Assembly (NCBI GenBank): GCA_025450035.1
Contig: JANWIF010000123.1
Coordinates: forward strand, 1 to 37,873
Direction of reading: 5' to 3'
DNA: 37,873 nt
Source of the DNA: Gemmatimonadaceae bacterium
Lineage (GTDB): Bacteria > Gemmatimonadota > Gemmatimonadetes > Gemmatimonadales > Gemmatimonadaceae
The notes beneath the pieces were generated by a model. That model was not told where the DNA came from. It made no database searches and worked only from the letters and a program-made list of their open reading frames with translations. Below, piece after piece: positions 1-7,491 of this stretch; within the stretch, counting starts at the first letter, position 1, and the number at the start of each line of letters is the position of its first letter. Made by a program: the position numbers and the translations under genes.

Positions 1-18
1 CCCCCCCCCCCCCCCCCC
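1..18. repeat. Poly-C homopolymer at the window edge
   Basis: Eighteen consecutive C residues open the window, followed by AT and six more C. The tract lies downstream of the minus-strand VirJ-type gene, whose stop is at 68. I see no coding or terminator structure in it. It may be a natural slippage-prone tract or a base-calling artefact, and the sequence alone cannot separate these. Confidence 0.6.
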
Positions 19-67
19 ATCCCCCCTGGAGGTACTCACGTCGCACACCCCGGCGCACGACGCATCG

Positions 68-799
68 CTAGTTCGACACCGCTTCTACGATCCGCGCCCC
101 GATCGCGCCGTACTCCTTCCCGAAGTGGTGTCCGCCAGGCATTCGCACCACCACCGCCTTCGTCGAGTCCAGCGCTGGGCACGCGCTCTCCTTTTCGTCC
201 GCCCCGTAAAAGCAGAGAATTTTCTTGCCATACAGTTTTTCGATTTCGGGCACGGTCATACGATCGTCCGCACGATGCCTGTTGGAGACGAGATCGATGA
301 GGTGGAACTTGAAATTTGCATTCGGCGCCGGACCCAACAATGCGATGAGCTCCACGCGAACGAGCAGGTCCGTTGTCAGGCGGCTGGCCATGAACGGCAA
401 CACGTCTGCGCCCCGCGAGTACCCCACGAGCACCAATCGCTCGCCGCCCAACGATGCGAGATAGTATCGCGCGATGCGCGACAGATCGCGAGCCGCACCG
501 TCGGCATCGCGCTGCTTCGAAAAGTATGATCGCGAATCGAGCGCCACCACCGGTGTCCCGTGCGCCGCGAACGAATCCGCCAATTGCTTGTCGATCGCAG
601 CCCAACCGCCGTCGCCCGTGAGCATGATGGCCAATCGCCCGCTCGCCGTCCCTCGCGCCACCACCACGTGCAACGCCAAACCAGTCATCGAGTCGACCGC
701 TGCGGGCGTCGGGCCAGACTCCCGTGGCGCACCAGACACTCGTCCACCCAACACCGCCAACGTCGCGAACATCGCGACGGCTGCATCACCTACACGCAC
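68..799 (-). CDS. VirJ/AcvB-type alpha/beta hydrolase, exported
   Basis: A 243-aa protein resembling the VirJ domain (the C-terminal half of AcvB). In characterised relatives this domain is a periplasmic alpha/beta hydrolase; AcvB hydrolyses lysyl-phosphatidylglycerol. The sequence shows a hydrophobic N terminus (MFATLAVLGG), an early LTGDGGW strand-loop, the nucleophile elbow GYSRGAD, and a late GGHHFGKEY segment supplying the probable catalytic His. The length fits a single VirJ domain without AcvB's N-terminal half. The start used is GTG at 799, preceded by a G-rich stretch; an ATG at 772 is the alternative. It begins 14 nt after the lipoprotein gene stop (814), so the two are probably co-transcribed. 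The family is fairly clear; the substrate is inferred only from relatives. Confidence 0.75.
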   Translation of the reverse strand: MRVGDAAVAMFATLAVLGGRVSGAPRESGPTPAAVDSMTGLALHVVVARGTASGRLAIMLTGDGGWAAIDKQLADSFAAHGTPVVALDSRSYFSKQRDADGAARDLSRIARYYLASLGGERLVLVGYSRGADVLPFMASRLTTDLLVRVELIALLGPAPNANFKFHLIDLVSNRHRADDRMTVPEIEKLYGKKILCFYGADEKESACPALDSTKAVVVRMPGGHHFGKEYGAIGARIVEAVSN

Positions 800-813
800 C
801 GAGCGTCCCCCCC

Positions 814-1179
814 CTACGGCATGGAAGGAATCCTCAACGTCACGACGTCGCCCGGCGACACCGTGATCTCCTCACTCACCGGCAACCGGTTCCCGCCGAT
901 GGGATCCGCCAGGAATCGCAACTGCGTCAAGGTGGTGATCAGGTACGAAGGCAGCTTGAACCTGGTCTCCCTCGACCCGATCGCCGTGCCTAACCGAACG
1001 CGCTGGCCCCCGGAGATCGCGTAGATGTTCATATCGCTGAAGCCCTGGTTGTCCACGTTGACGTACGTCGCCGGCGTGGGGCCGCTCGCTGGGTCGCCAT
1101 TCGCCAACGGCGACCGATGTGTGCAAGCCGCCAACGACGCGCCCAGCGCCGCCACGGTTAAGACCAACGCAACCCGCAT
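814..1179 (-). CDS. Small lipoprotein, function unknown
   Basis: A 121-aa protein. It has an N-terminal signal with lipobox LAAC near residue 19, then a short extracytoplasmic beta-rich domain (YVNVDNQGFSDMNIYA, RVRLGTAIG, GDVVTLRI) that looks like one small beta-sandwich. The ATG at 1179 has a clear GGAGG Shine-Dalgarno 6 nt upstream. It is the first gene of a probable two-gene unit with the VirJ-type hydrolase. I do not recognise a named family. Confidence 0.7.
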   Translation of the reverse strand: MRVALVLTVAALGASLAACTHRSPLANGDPASGPTPATYVNVDNQGFSDMNIYAISGGQRVRLGTAIGSRETRFKLPSYLITTLTQLRFLADPIGGNRLPVSEEITVSPGDVVTLRIPSMP

Positions 1180-1217
1180 CGTTGCCTCCAGCTATGGTGT
1201 CGCGAGCTTCGTGCCCC

Positions 1218-1241
1218 CCCTCCACCCCTCCACCCCTCCAC
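1218..1241. repeat. Tandem repeat, 3 x CCCTCCAC
   Basis: Three perfect 8-bp units lie in the 83-bp gap between the oxidoreductase stop (1263) and the lipoprotein start (1179), flanked by a C7 run. Expansion or contraction would change only the spacing between the genes. No hairpin is evident. Confidence 0.8.
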
Positions 1242-1262
1242 CCCGCCGCCCTCGTAGCCGCC

Positions 1263-1970
1263 TCAGGTGCCTCCATACCATTCATACCCCTGATCGCTCC
1301 AATATCCACCGTTGCGCTCGGCCATGAACACCACCTTGGTAAGATACTTCGTGCACTTGTAGCCGAGCTTGATCGGCGAATGCACGCGCGCCGGCGCTCC
1401 GTGTCCCATGCCCAGGAAGTGGCCGTCCATCGCATACGCCACCAGCGTTTGCGGATGCATCGCGCTGGCGAGATCCCAGCTCTCGTGATAGTTGTCGTCG
1501 AACGACACGAAATCCACGTACTGCGCCTCAGGACGCGCCGCCGCGCGACGCGCCAGTTCGCTCACACGCACACCCGTCCATTCTGCCACGGCCGTCCAAC
1601 CTTCCACGCAGTAGTGGTTCACCCGCTGCGTCACCGTTGGCAGATGCTGGAGGTCGTCCAGAGAGAGATGCAACGGATGGTCCACCAGCCCACTCATCTC
1701 GAGTAGCCACGGACCCCGCACGGCCTCATTCCAGACCGGCACCTTCGCCGACACGTAGTACTTGGGAAATGCACTTCCCGTTACCTGCGTACCCTGTGCC
1801 ACGCGATCCATTGAGCGATGCCGGAAGAGCGCGCGCTCGACCTTCTCGTTCCACTTTTCCGCTGCCCGCAGCGCAGGGCGCGCCGAGCGCGGCCCCTCGG
1901 AATCGCACGCCAGGAGCAGCGCCGACGACAGCATCAGGCCGCCCAACTCGATGAACCGGCGGCGCTTCAT
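1263..1970 (-). CDS. Molybdopterin-dependent oxidoreductase, sulfite-oxidase fold
   Basis: A 235-aa protein of the SUOX/MsrP (YedY) fold, which binds Mo-molybdopterin and catalyses oxygen-atom transfer on the periplasmic side. The N terminus MKRRRF is Tat-like, followed by a hydrophobic stretch and lipobox LLLAC (Cys22), so it is probably a Tat-exported lipoprotein. The Mo-ligand Cys is in NHYCVEGW (Cys121), and GMGHGAPARVHSP is the usual cofactor-binding segment near the C terminus. It overlaps the upstream cytochrome b gene by 4 bp (ATGA), so the two are translationally coupled and probably form an enzyme plus quinone-linked electron donor, as MsrP-MsrQ does. The substrate cannot be read from sequence. 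moaC, for cofactor synthesis, lies 4 kb away. Confidence 0.85.
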   Translation of the reverse strand: MKRRRFIELGGLMLSSALLLACDSEGPRSARPALRAAEKWNEKVERALFRHRSMDRVAQGTQVTGSAFPKYYVSAKVPVWNEAVRGPWLLEMSGLVDHPLHLSLDDLQHLPTVTQRVNHYCVEGWTAVAEWTGVRVSELARRAAARPEAQYVDFVSFDDNYHESWDLASAMHPQTLVAYAMDGHFLGMGHGAPARVHSPIKLGYKCTKYLTKVVFMAERNGGYWSDQGYEWYGGT

Positions 1971-2695
1971 GACGCCCCGTCCTTCTGCGACGCCTCCGCA
2001 TGGCGGCGCGGCAGCAAATTGAGAAATGGCCGCGCGTTCCGCTCTTCGGGCGACAACGCCGGGTCATAGCCTCCGGTGATCATCGACCGCAATGAGTACG
2101 GATCCACGGTGAAGACCATGAACACGTGCCCCACCGCCAGCACCACGAGCAGCAGCATGATCACGAAGTGCCAGTAGCGCGCCCATACGTAGCCGCCTAA
2201 CAGATTGGTGAGCGGCGCAAATTGCACCGGCTTCCAGATCGCCAACCCCGTGACCACGGATAAGCTCGCCGCTACCGGCAGCGTAAAGTATGCCAGCTTC
2301 TGCAACGCATTGTGCTTCCCCTGACGTGGGTGGTCGCGTCGCACGAAGAGATAGAACTTCAACATCTCCAGAACGTCGCGCGCGTCGCCGTGCCGCGGCA
2401 CCAGATCGCGCCATTCGCCGTGCAGATAGATGAAACCAAGGTAGACCAGACCGTTCAGCACCAACATCCACATCGCGGCGAAATGCCAGTGGCGCGCGCC
2501 ACCAAGCCAACCGCCAAACGTGAGCCATGCCGGAATCGCCTGATGCGCGAATGGATAACAGCAGAAGTCGCCCCCCTTCCGGGCGAACGCCGGATACGCA
2601 TTGAAGATGCGCAAGCCGCTCCCAACCATGATCGTGAATGCAATCACGTTCACCCAGTGCGTCACGCGGACAATCCAGTGATGCCGCTTTGCCAT
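1967..2695 (-). CDS. Cytochrome b561-type membrane subunit
   Basis: A 242-aa integral membrane protein with about four hydrophobic helices. His residues suited to b-heme ligation occur near the N terminus (RVTHWVNV), in helix 2 (RHWHFAAMW) and in the last helices (RYWHFVIM, VGHVFMV). Known relatives (NI/Fe-hydrogenase and thiosulfate-reductase cytochrome b, PF01292) pass electrons between quinol and a periplasmic partner. The ATG at 2695 has a textbook GAGGAGGAGG ribosome site. Its stop overlaps the oxidoreductase start (ATGA), making it the likely redox partner. Confidence 0.85.
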   Translation of the reverse strand: MAKRHHWIVRVTHWVNVIAFTIMVGSGLRIFNAYPAFARKGGDFCCYPFAHQAIPAWLTFGGWLGGARHWHFAAMWMLVLNGLVYLGFIYLHGEWRDLVPRHGDARDVLEMLKFYLFVRRDHPRQGKHNALQKLAYFTLPVAASLSVVTGLAIWKPVQFAPLTNLLGGYVWARYWHFVIMLLLVVLAVGHVFMVFTVDPYSLRSMITGGYDPALSPEERNARPFLNLLPRRHAEASQKDGAS

Positions 2696-2988
2696 GCCTC
2701 CTCCTCAAACGCGCCGAGTGGCCGCGTCCAAACGGACGTGGTCGCCGGTGCCAACCTATGCGAGGGACGTACGCGACGAAAGCGGCGCGATGTATCTTCG
2801 CGCCGCGATGCTCCGACGTCGCCTCACCGCACCTTGCCCCAACTCACAGTCGCTCGCAACGAACCACATCAATGCGCTGTGCTTCACCCCACGCCGCAAC
2901 TCGCCCGCCATTGCTCGGCCGCTGTTCGCGTCAGATACCAGGCACCGAGGTGCCGAGTCGAGGGTTCCGCTACCGTCGTGGTCGCTAC

Positions 2989-2994
2989 CATACT
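2989..2994 (+). promoter_or_regulatory. Possible leaderless -10 box for the Kef-type gene
   Basis: CATACT lies 5 nt before ATG 3000, where transcription would start at or next to the start codon. No Shine-Dalgarno is present. It is a weaker match than those at 5018 and 9787. Confidence 0.35.
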
Positions 2995-2999
2995 TCGCC

Positions 3000-4997
3000 A
3001 TGAGCACACCGGGCTTGCTGTCCGACCTCCTCATCCTCTTCTCCCTGTGCGTGGCGGTGGCGCTCGCGTTCCATCGCCTCCGCCTTCCCCCAATCGTCGG
3101 ATTCCTCATCACGGGCGTCGTGTCCGGACCGTATGGGTTCGGGCTGATCCGCAACGTGCCCGACGTCGAAGCGCTCGCCGAGGTCGGCGTCATTCTCCTT
3201 CTGTTCACCGTCGGGCTCGAGTTCTCGCTGCTGGACCTTGCCCGACTGCGCACACTGCTGTTCTTCGGCGGCGGTGGTCAGGTACTCCTGACCCTTGGTG
3301 CCACGACGCTCGCCACGCACGCGCTCGGCCTCGCGTGGCCGGTCGCAATCTTCCTCGGCATGCTCGTCACGCTCAGCAGCACGGCGATTGTCCTTCGCCT
3401 GTACGCCGAACGAGACGAGCTCGCGACGCTCTATGGCAATGCCGCGGTCGGCATCCTGATTTTTCAGGATCTCTGCGTCGTCCCTATGGTTCTGCTCACG
3501 CCGATCCTCGGCGGACAGGGAGGAAACCTGTCGTCGCTCGGCGGTACCCTGCTCGAGGCCGCGTTGTTCCTCATCGGGGCCCTCGTGGCAGCGCGGCTCG
3601 TCGTGCCGCGCATCCTCCACCTCGCCGCGGGTACCAGGCGTCGCGAAATCTTTCTGCTTACCATCGTGCTGCTCTGCTTGGGCACCGCGTGGGCGTCGGC
3701 TCGCGTCGGCTTGTCGCTCGCGTTAGGCGCGTTCATCGCCGGCCTCGTGATCGCCGATTCCGAATACAGCCAGCAGGCCCTGAGCGACGTGATTCCGCTG
3801 CGCGACGTGTTCAACAGCCTGTTCTTCGTTTCCATCGGCATGCTGTTCGACATTCGCACGATCGTGCGCTCGCCCCTGCTCGTCGTCGGCGCGATTGCCG
3901 GTGTCATCCTGTTGAAGTTCACTGTGACAACGGGCGTCTCGGCCGCGCTCGGCCAGTCAATCCGAACGGCCGTGACCGCGGGCTTCGGCCTGGCGCAAAT
4001 CGGCGAGTTCTCGTTTGTGCTCTCCGCCGCGGGGTCCTCGGCTGGATTGCTCACGCCACAACTGAACCAGGTGTTCCTGGCCGTTGCCGTTGGGACGATG
4101 GCCCTCACGCCAACCCTGATCATGGTCGCGCCTGCTGTTGGTGCGTTCGTCGAACTTCACACGCGCGGGTCGTGGGCACGGTTGGGCACGCCCACACCGG
4201 CCGAGCAAGCGAAGAGCGCTGCCGTCTCCGATCACGTGATCATCGCCGGCTTTGGCTTCAATGGCCGCAATCTCGCCCGCGTGCTGCGCAACACCAGCAT
4301 CCCCTACCGTGTCATCGACGCCAATGCGCGCGTGGCACGGCAAGAGCGGCGCGTCGGTGAACCGATCCTGTACGGAGACGCGTCAAGCTCCGAAGTCCTC
4401 CACCATGCCGGCATAGAGCGGGCACGCGTGCTCGTTGTCGCCATCTCCGACGCCGCCGCCACACGCCGGATCGTGGCTGTCGCTCGCCGTCTCAATCCGC
4501 ACGTCCACATCATCGTCCGCACCCGCTACCTGCGGGAAATGCAGACCGTGCTCGCGCTCGGTGGCGGAGAAGTGGTGCCCGAGGAATTCGAAACCGCGAT
4601 CGAGATCTTCACTCGTGTGCTCCGCAGATATCTCGTTCCGCGCGACCTGATCGATCGAGAAGTCCACGAGGTCCGCCGCGAGCATGACGAGATGTATCGC
4701 CCGCTCCCAGACGCCGCGGTGCGCGTCGATGAGATCAGCCGGTTCCTCACCGACGTCACGTTGGTGGTCATGCGAGTGGAACGAGGAGCCGCCGCTGCCG
4801 ATGCGCCGCTTGCCGACACTCGCTTTCGCGAACGCAGCGGCTCCACTGTTGTGGCCATCCAGCACGAAGGCGGCGGATTGGTGGCCAGCCCCAGCGGCGA
4901 CGATCCGCTGACAGCCGGCGACACGGTGCTGCTGATGGGTACGACAGATCAACTCGAGCGCGCCGCTACGCTTCTGCGTCCGCGCGTGCCGGCATGA
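3000..4997 (+). CDS. Kef-type CPA2 cation/proton antiporter with RCK domains
   Basis: A 665-aa protein. Residues about 5-385 form a 12-helix monovalent cation:proton antiporter core (SDLLILFSLCVAVALAF first helix, LLLFTVGLEFSL, FIAGLVIADSEYSQ). A TrkA-N/RCK Rossmann domain follows (HVIIAGFGFNGRNLAR, then YRVIDAN and YGDASS), then a TrkA-C domain (last ~90 residues, TAGDTVLLMG). The family exports K+ or Na+ in exchange for protons under ligand control. The frame is open upstream to 2694, but the family starts a few residues before helix 1, so ATG 3000 is preferred. ATG 2808, 10 nt after TATCTT, is the alternative. The ATG has no Shine-Dalgarno and a -10-like CATACT just upstream. Confidence 0.85.
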   Translation: MSTPGLLSDLLILFSLCVAVALAFHRLRLPPIVGFLITGVVSGPYGFGLIRNVPDVEALAEVGVILLLFTVGLEFSLLDLARLRTLLFFGGGGQVLLTLGATTLATHALGLAWPVAIFLGMLVTLSSTAIVLRLYAERDELATLYGNAAVGILIFQDLCVVPMVLLTPILGGQGGNLSSLGGTLLEAALFLIGALVAARLVVPRILHLAAGTRRREIFLLTIVLLCLGTAWASARVGLSLALGAFIAGLVIADSEYSQQALSDVIPLRDVFNSLFFVSIGMLFDIRTIVRSPLLVVGAIAGVILLKFTVTTGVSAALGQSIRTAVTAGFGLAQIGEFSFVLSAAGSSAGLLTPQLNQVFLAVAVGTMALTPTLIMVAPAVGAFVELHTRGSWARLGTPTPAEQAKSAAVSDHVIIAGFGFNGRNLARVLRNTSIPYRVIDANARVARQERRVGEPILYGDASSSEVLHHAGIERARVLVVAISDAAATRRIVAVARRLNPHVHIIVRTRYLREMQTVLALGGGEVVPEEFETAIEIFTRVLRRYLVPRDLIDREVHEVRREHDEMYRPLPDAAVRVDEISRFLTDVTLVVMRVERGAAAADAPLADTRFRERSGSTVVAIQHEGGGLVASPSGDDPLTAGDTVLLMGTTDQLERAATLLRPRVPA

Positions 4998-5017
4998 TCC
5001 GCCGAGCCAGTCCGCTG

Positions 5018-5023
5018 TATATT
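5018..5023 (+). promoter_or_regulatory. -10 box (TATATT) for leaderless holB
   Basis: TATATT ends 5 nt before the GTG at 5029. A start point 6-7 nt downstream of the box falls on the GTG, and no ribosome-binding sequence lies between. No convincing -35 is visible. Confidence 0.5.
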
Positions 5024-5028
5024 GTCAC

Positions 5029-6108
5029 GTGCCCCTCATCCCGCTCGTCGGCCACCGCGCTCTACGCCTGCGCCTCGCCCGCGCCGTGTCTCGTGACGCG
5101 CTGCCGGCCAGCCTCCTGTTTCACGGCCCGCGCGGCGTCGGCAAGCAGCGCCTGGCACTCTGGCTGGGCCAGCTCCTGCTGTGCACCGGCACCGGGGAGC
5201 GGCCTTGTGGCCAATGCGAAAACTGCCGCTACGGCAGTCTGCTCTCCCACCCCGACTTGCGGTGGTTCTTTCCTCGCCCGCGCCACGGAGACAGCGACGC
5301 TTCCACACAAGATGTCCTGGACGACTATGCCGAAGCTCTCAGCGAGCGCTCCGCCGCGGGCGGCCTGTACGCCGCGCCCAGCGGGACCGAAGGCATCTAC
5401 GTGGCCAGCATTCGCGCTCTGGTTCACGTCGCCGCACGGACGCCGGCCATCGGGCGACGGAAGGTGTTCATCGTGGGCGACGCGGAGCGCATGGTTCAGC
5501 AAGAAGGCTCCGAGTACGCAGCCAATGCATTCCTCAAGCTGCTCGAAGAGCCGCCAGCCGACACCACGATCATCGTGACCTCCAGCGAGCCAGGCGGATT
5601 GCTCCCGACCGTTCGATCGCGTGTGGTCGCCGTGCGCGTGCCGCTGATGCCGGAGTCTGACGTTCGCGAATTGGTGGAACTGCCGGCGTTCGCGTCTGCC
5701 CTGGATGATACCGAACTTCCCACAACGGTGTCGGAGCGAGTCCAGCTCGCCTCCGGCGCCCCCGGCATCCTGTTAGGCACGCACACCCGCCGCGAAGCCG
5801 CCGCAGCCGCTGCGTCGCTCCTGAAAGCGGCAGAAGGCTCGCTGCCTGGTCCCGACTGCGTGCGCGCCGTGATGTCCGTTGGTGCGTCCAAGTCCCGAGG
5901 CGGCTTCACGGACATCCTGGATTCTCTCACACTCATGCTTCGTGAACGCGTGCGCGGCGCACTCGACCGCGGTGACTCGCGCGCCGCCTTGGGCGCCGCC
6001 CGCGCAGTGGACGTCGTACAAGACGCGCGTCTCCGCGCATCGGGAAATGTGAGCCCGCAGCTCCTCGCCTCCCGCCTGGTACGCGAAATCGGCGAACGGC
6101 TGTCATGA
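5029..6108 (+). CDS. holB: DNA polymerase III delta' subunit
   Basis: A 359-aa clamp-loader ATPase-fold protein. The Walker-like loop is GPRGVGKQ, with Gln where an active ATPase has Ser/Thr; that is expected for the non-hydrolysing delta' subunit. A C4 zinc cluster follows (CTGTGERPCGQCENC), then a DAERM Walker-B-like strand and NAFLKLLEEPP, the conserved delta'/gamma segment before sensor 1. The usual SRC motif reads SRV. The start is GTG 5029, 5 nt after TATATT. The gene overlaps moaC by 4 bp (ATGA), an operon-style coupling with no obvious functional link. Confidence 0.88.
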   Translation: MPLIPLVGHRALRLRLARAVSRDALPASLLFHGPRGVGKQRLALWLGQLLLCTGTGERPCGQCENCRYGSLLSHPDLRWFFPRPRHGDSDASTQDVLDDYAEALSERSAAGGLYAAPSGTEGIYVASIRALVHVAARTPAIGRRKVFIVGDAERMVQQEGSEYAANAFLKLLEEPPADTTIIVTSSEPGGLLPTVRSRVVAVRVPLMPESDVRELVELPAFASALDDTELPTTVSERVQLASGAPGILLGTHTRREAAAAAASLLKAAEGSLPGPDCVRAVMSVGASKSRGGFTDILDSLTLMLRERVRGALDRGDSRAALGAARAVDVVQDARLRASGNVSPQLLASRLVREIGERLS

Positions 6109-6581
6109 GCGACCTGTCACATGTCGGTCCAGGCGGCGAGGCTAGGATGGTCGATGTCAGCGATAAACCGGAAACCTCCCGTTTCGCCCGCGCCACGGGT
6201 TCGATCCGAATGAAGCCCGACACCCTCCTCGCAATTCGGCAGAACGCCCTTGGAAAAGGCGATGTGCTTGCCGTTGCAAAAATTGCCGGGGTGCTGGCGG
6301 CCAAGCGAACGGCGGAGTTAATTCCGCTCTGCCACCCCATCCCACTAACAGATGTTCAGGTAAGCCTTACCCTGGACGATGCTTTGCCTGGTATCACGTG
6401 TGAAGCCAGCGCACGAACGAGAGGACGGACTGGCGTCGAAATGGAGGCCATAACTGCTGTCGCTGTGAGCCTGATTACGGTCTACGACATGGCTAAGGCC
6501 GTAGATAGGGGGATGACGATCGGCGACATCCGTTTATTAGAGAAGGACGGAGGACGCTCGGGGCGATGGACATCCGACTAG
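6105..6581 (+). CDS. moaC: Cyclic pyranopterin monophosphate synthase
   Basis: A 158-aa protein matching MoaC throughout: MVDVSDKPETSRFARA near the start, PLCHPIPLTDVQV in the middle, and TGVEMEAITAV, VYDMAKAVDRGM and IRLLEKDGGRSG at the end. MoaC converts the MoaA product into cPMP, the second reaction phase of molybdenum-cofactor synthesis, in the cytoplasm. The usual length is about 160 aa, so the gene is complete. Its start overlaps the holB stop by 4 bp. Its codons look slightly more AT-rich than those of holB. It would supply cofactor to enzymes such as the oxidoreductase at 1263-1970. Confidence 0.95.
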   Translation: MSDLSHVGPGGEARMVDVSDKPETSRFARATGSIRMKPDTLLAIRQNALGKGDVLAVAKIAGVLAAKRTAELIPLCHPIPLTDVQVSLTLDDALPGITCEASARTRGRTGVEMEAITAVAVSLITVYDMAKAVDRGMTIGDIRLLEKDGGRSGRWTSD

Positions 6582-6662
6582 CGGCATGGCCGTTGCCCTA
6601 GAGTTGTGGCACGCTGACCGTGTCTGTCAGACAGGTGGGATATCTCTTTCCAGGGTAAACTC

Positions 6663-7355
6663 TTGCAACGCCTACAGCAGACCTACGTCCATCGCGGCGA
6701 CCGCGTTCGCCGGAACGAGCGGATCAAGAAGCTGCTGCTGGTCGCCGGACTGGCGATCTCGGTGGCGCTGATTCCTCACGAGCGGCCGCAAAGTGCGGAA
6801 GCGTCTTCGTTTACAGGCTTTTCCTTTGGCTCGATTGCGCAATCGCGACATCTGCGCGCAGAGCTGGATGCCACGCGCGGCGAGCTCGAACTCACACGGG
6901 CCCGTCTGGACCGCGCCAACACTATCCTCAACTACTCGACCAAGTACAAGATCGACGCCCAGTTGGCTGGTGAGATCTACGATGTCTCGCAGGCCGAAGG
7001 CGTCGACGCCGACCTCGGATTCCGCGTCGTCTCCGTGGAGAGCGAATTCAACCCGCACGCCACTAGCAGCGTCGGCGCGATCGGCCTCACGCAGTTGATG
7101 CCCTCCACGGCGCGCTTCTTCGACCACGCCGTGACCAAGGAACAGCTCTACGACCCGAACACGAACCTCCGACTCGGTTTCCGATACCTGCGGTCGCTTA
7201 TCACGGAATACCATGGCGACCTGGCACTGGCCCTCGTGGTCTACAACCGTGGCCCGGAGACGGTCGAGACTCTGCGCTCGCTAGGCGTCGATCCGCGTAA
7301 CGGCTACGACGCGTCAGTCATGAAGGGGTACTCAGGCACCGGACTGGTGAACTGA
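6663..7355 (+). CDS. Lytic transglycosylase, SLT family 1
   Basis: A 230-aa cell-wall enzyme that cleaves MurNAc-GlcNAc bonds. An N-terminal membrane anchor or signal segment (LLLVAGLAISVALIP, residues ~25-39) is followed by a short heptad-like helix (RHLRAELDATRGELELTRARL) and then the SLT domain. Its catalytic Glu is in SVESEFNPHA, with the AIGLTQLMPSTA and VVYNRGPETV motifs of the family. The start used is TTG 6663 with AGGG about 8 nt upstream; no in-frame ATG precedes the hydrophobic segment. The gene ends just before the bidirectional terminator shared with the convergent LysM transglycosylase. Confidence 0.85.
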   Translation: MQRLQQTYVHRGDRVRRNERIKKLLLVAGLAISVALIPHERPQSAEASSFTGFSFGSIAQSRHLRAELDATRGELELTRARLDRANTILNYSTKYKIDAQLAGEIYDVSQAEGVDADLGFRVVSVESEFNPHATSSVGAIGLTQLMPSTARFFDHAVTKEQLYDPNTNLRLGFRYLRSLITEYHGDLALALVVYNRGPETVETLRSLGVDPRNGYDASVMKGYSGTGLVN

Positions 7356-7376
7356 GGGCTGCAAGGGTCATTTACG

Positions 7377-7414
7377 AAAAGCGGGGGAGCGCCGATGCGC
7401 TCCCCCGCTTTTTT
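7377..7414. terminator. Strong bidirectional intrinsic terminator
   Basis: A perfect 16-bp inverted repeat, arms at 7377-7392 and 7397-7412, with a 4-nt loop (CGAT). The stem core is G+C, flanked by A4 on the left and T6 on the right. It can stop transcription of the plus-strand transglycosylase (stop 7355) and the minus-strand LysM transglycosylase (stop 7492). Confidence 0.92.
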
Positions 7415-7491
7415 CGTGGCCCGGCCGACGTGGAGCGGGGCTCGGGGTTCCCACCCCCGGCTACTGGGGGGGCCAGCCCCTTTCATATCTT

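Noticed and set aside
2694-3000. N-terminal extension of the antiporter starting at 2694
   Set aside because: The added ~100 residues are Arg/Pro/Ser-rich with no membrane segment, and family members begin just before helix 1 at 3000.
2312-4360. Long open frame (682 codons) on plus, overlapping the antiporter gene
   Set aside because: It is Arg/His/Pro-rich with no domain and is a different-phase shadow of the Kef-type gene and the cytochrome b gene. High GC keeps it open.
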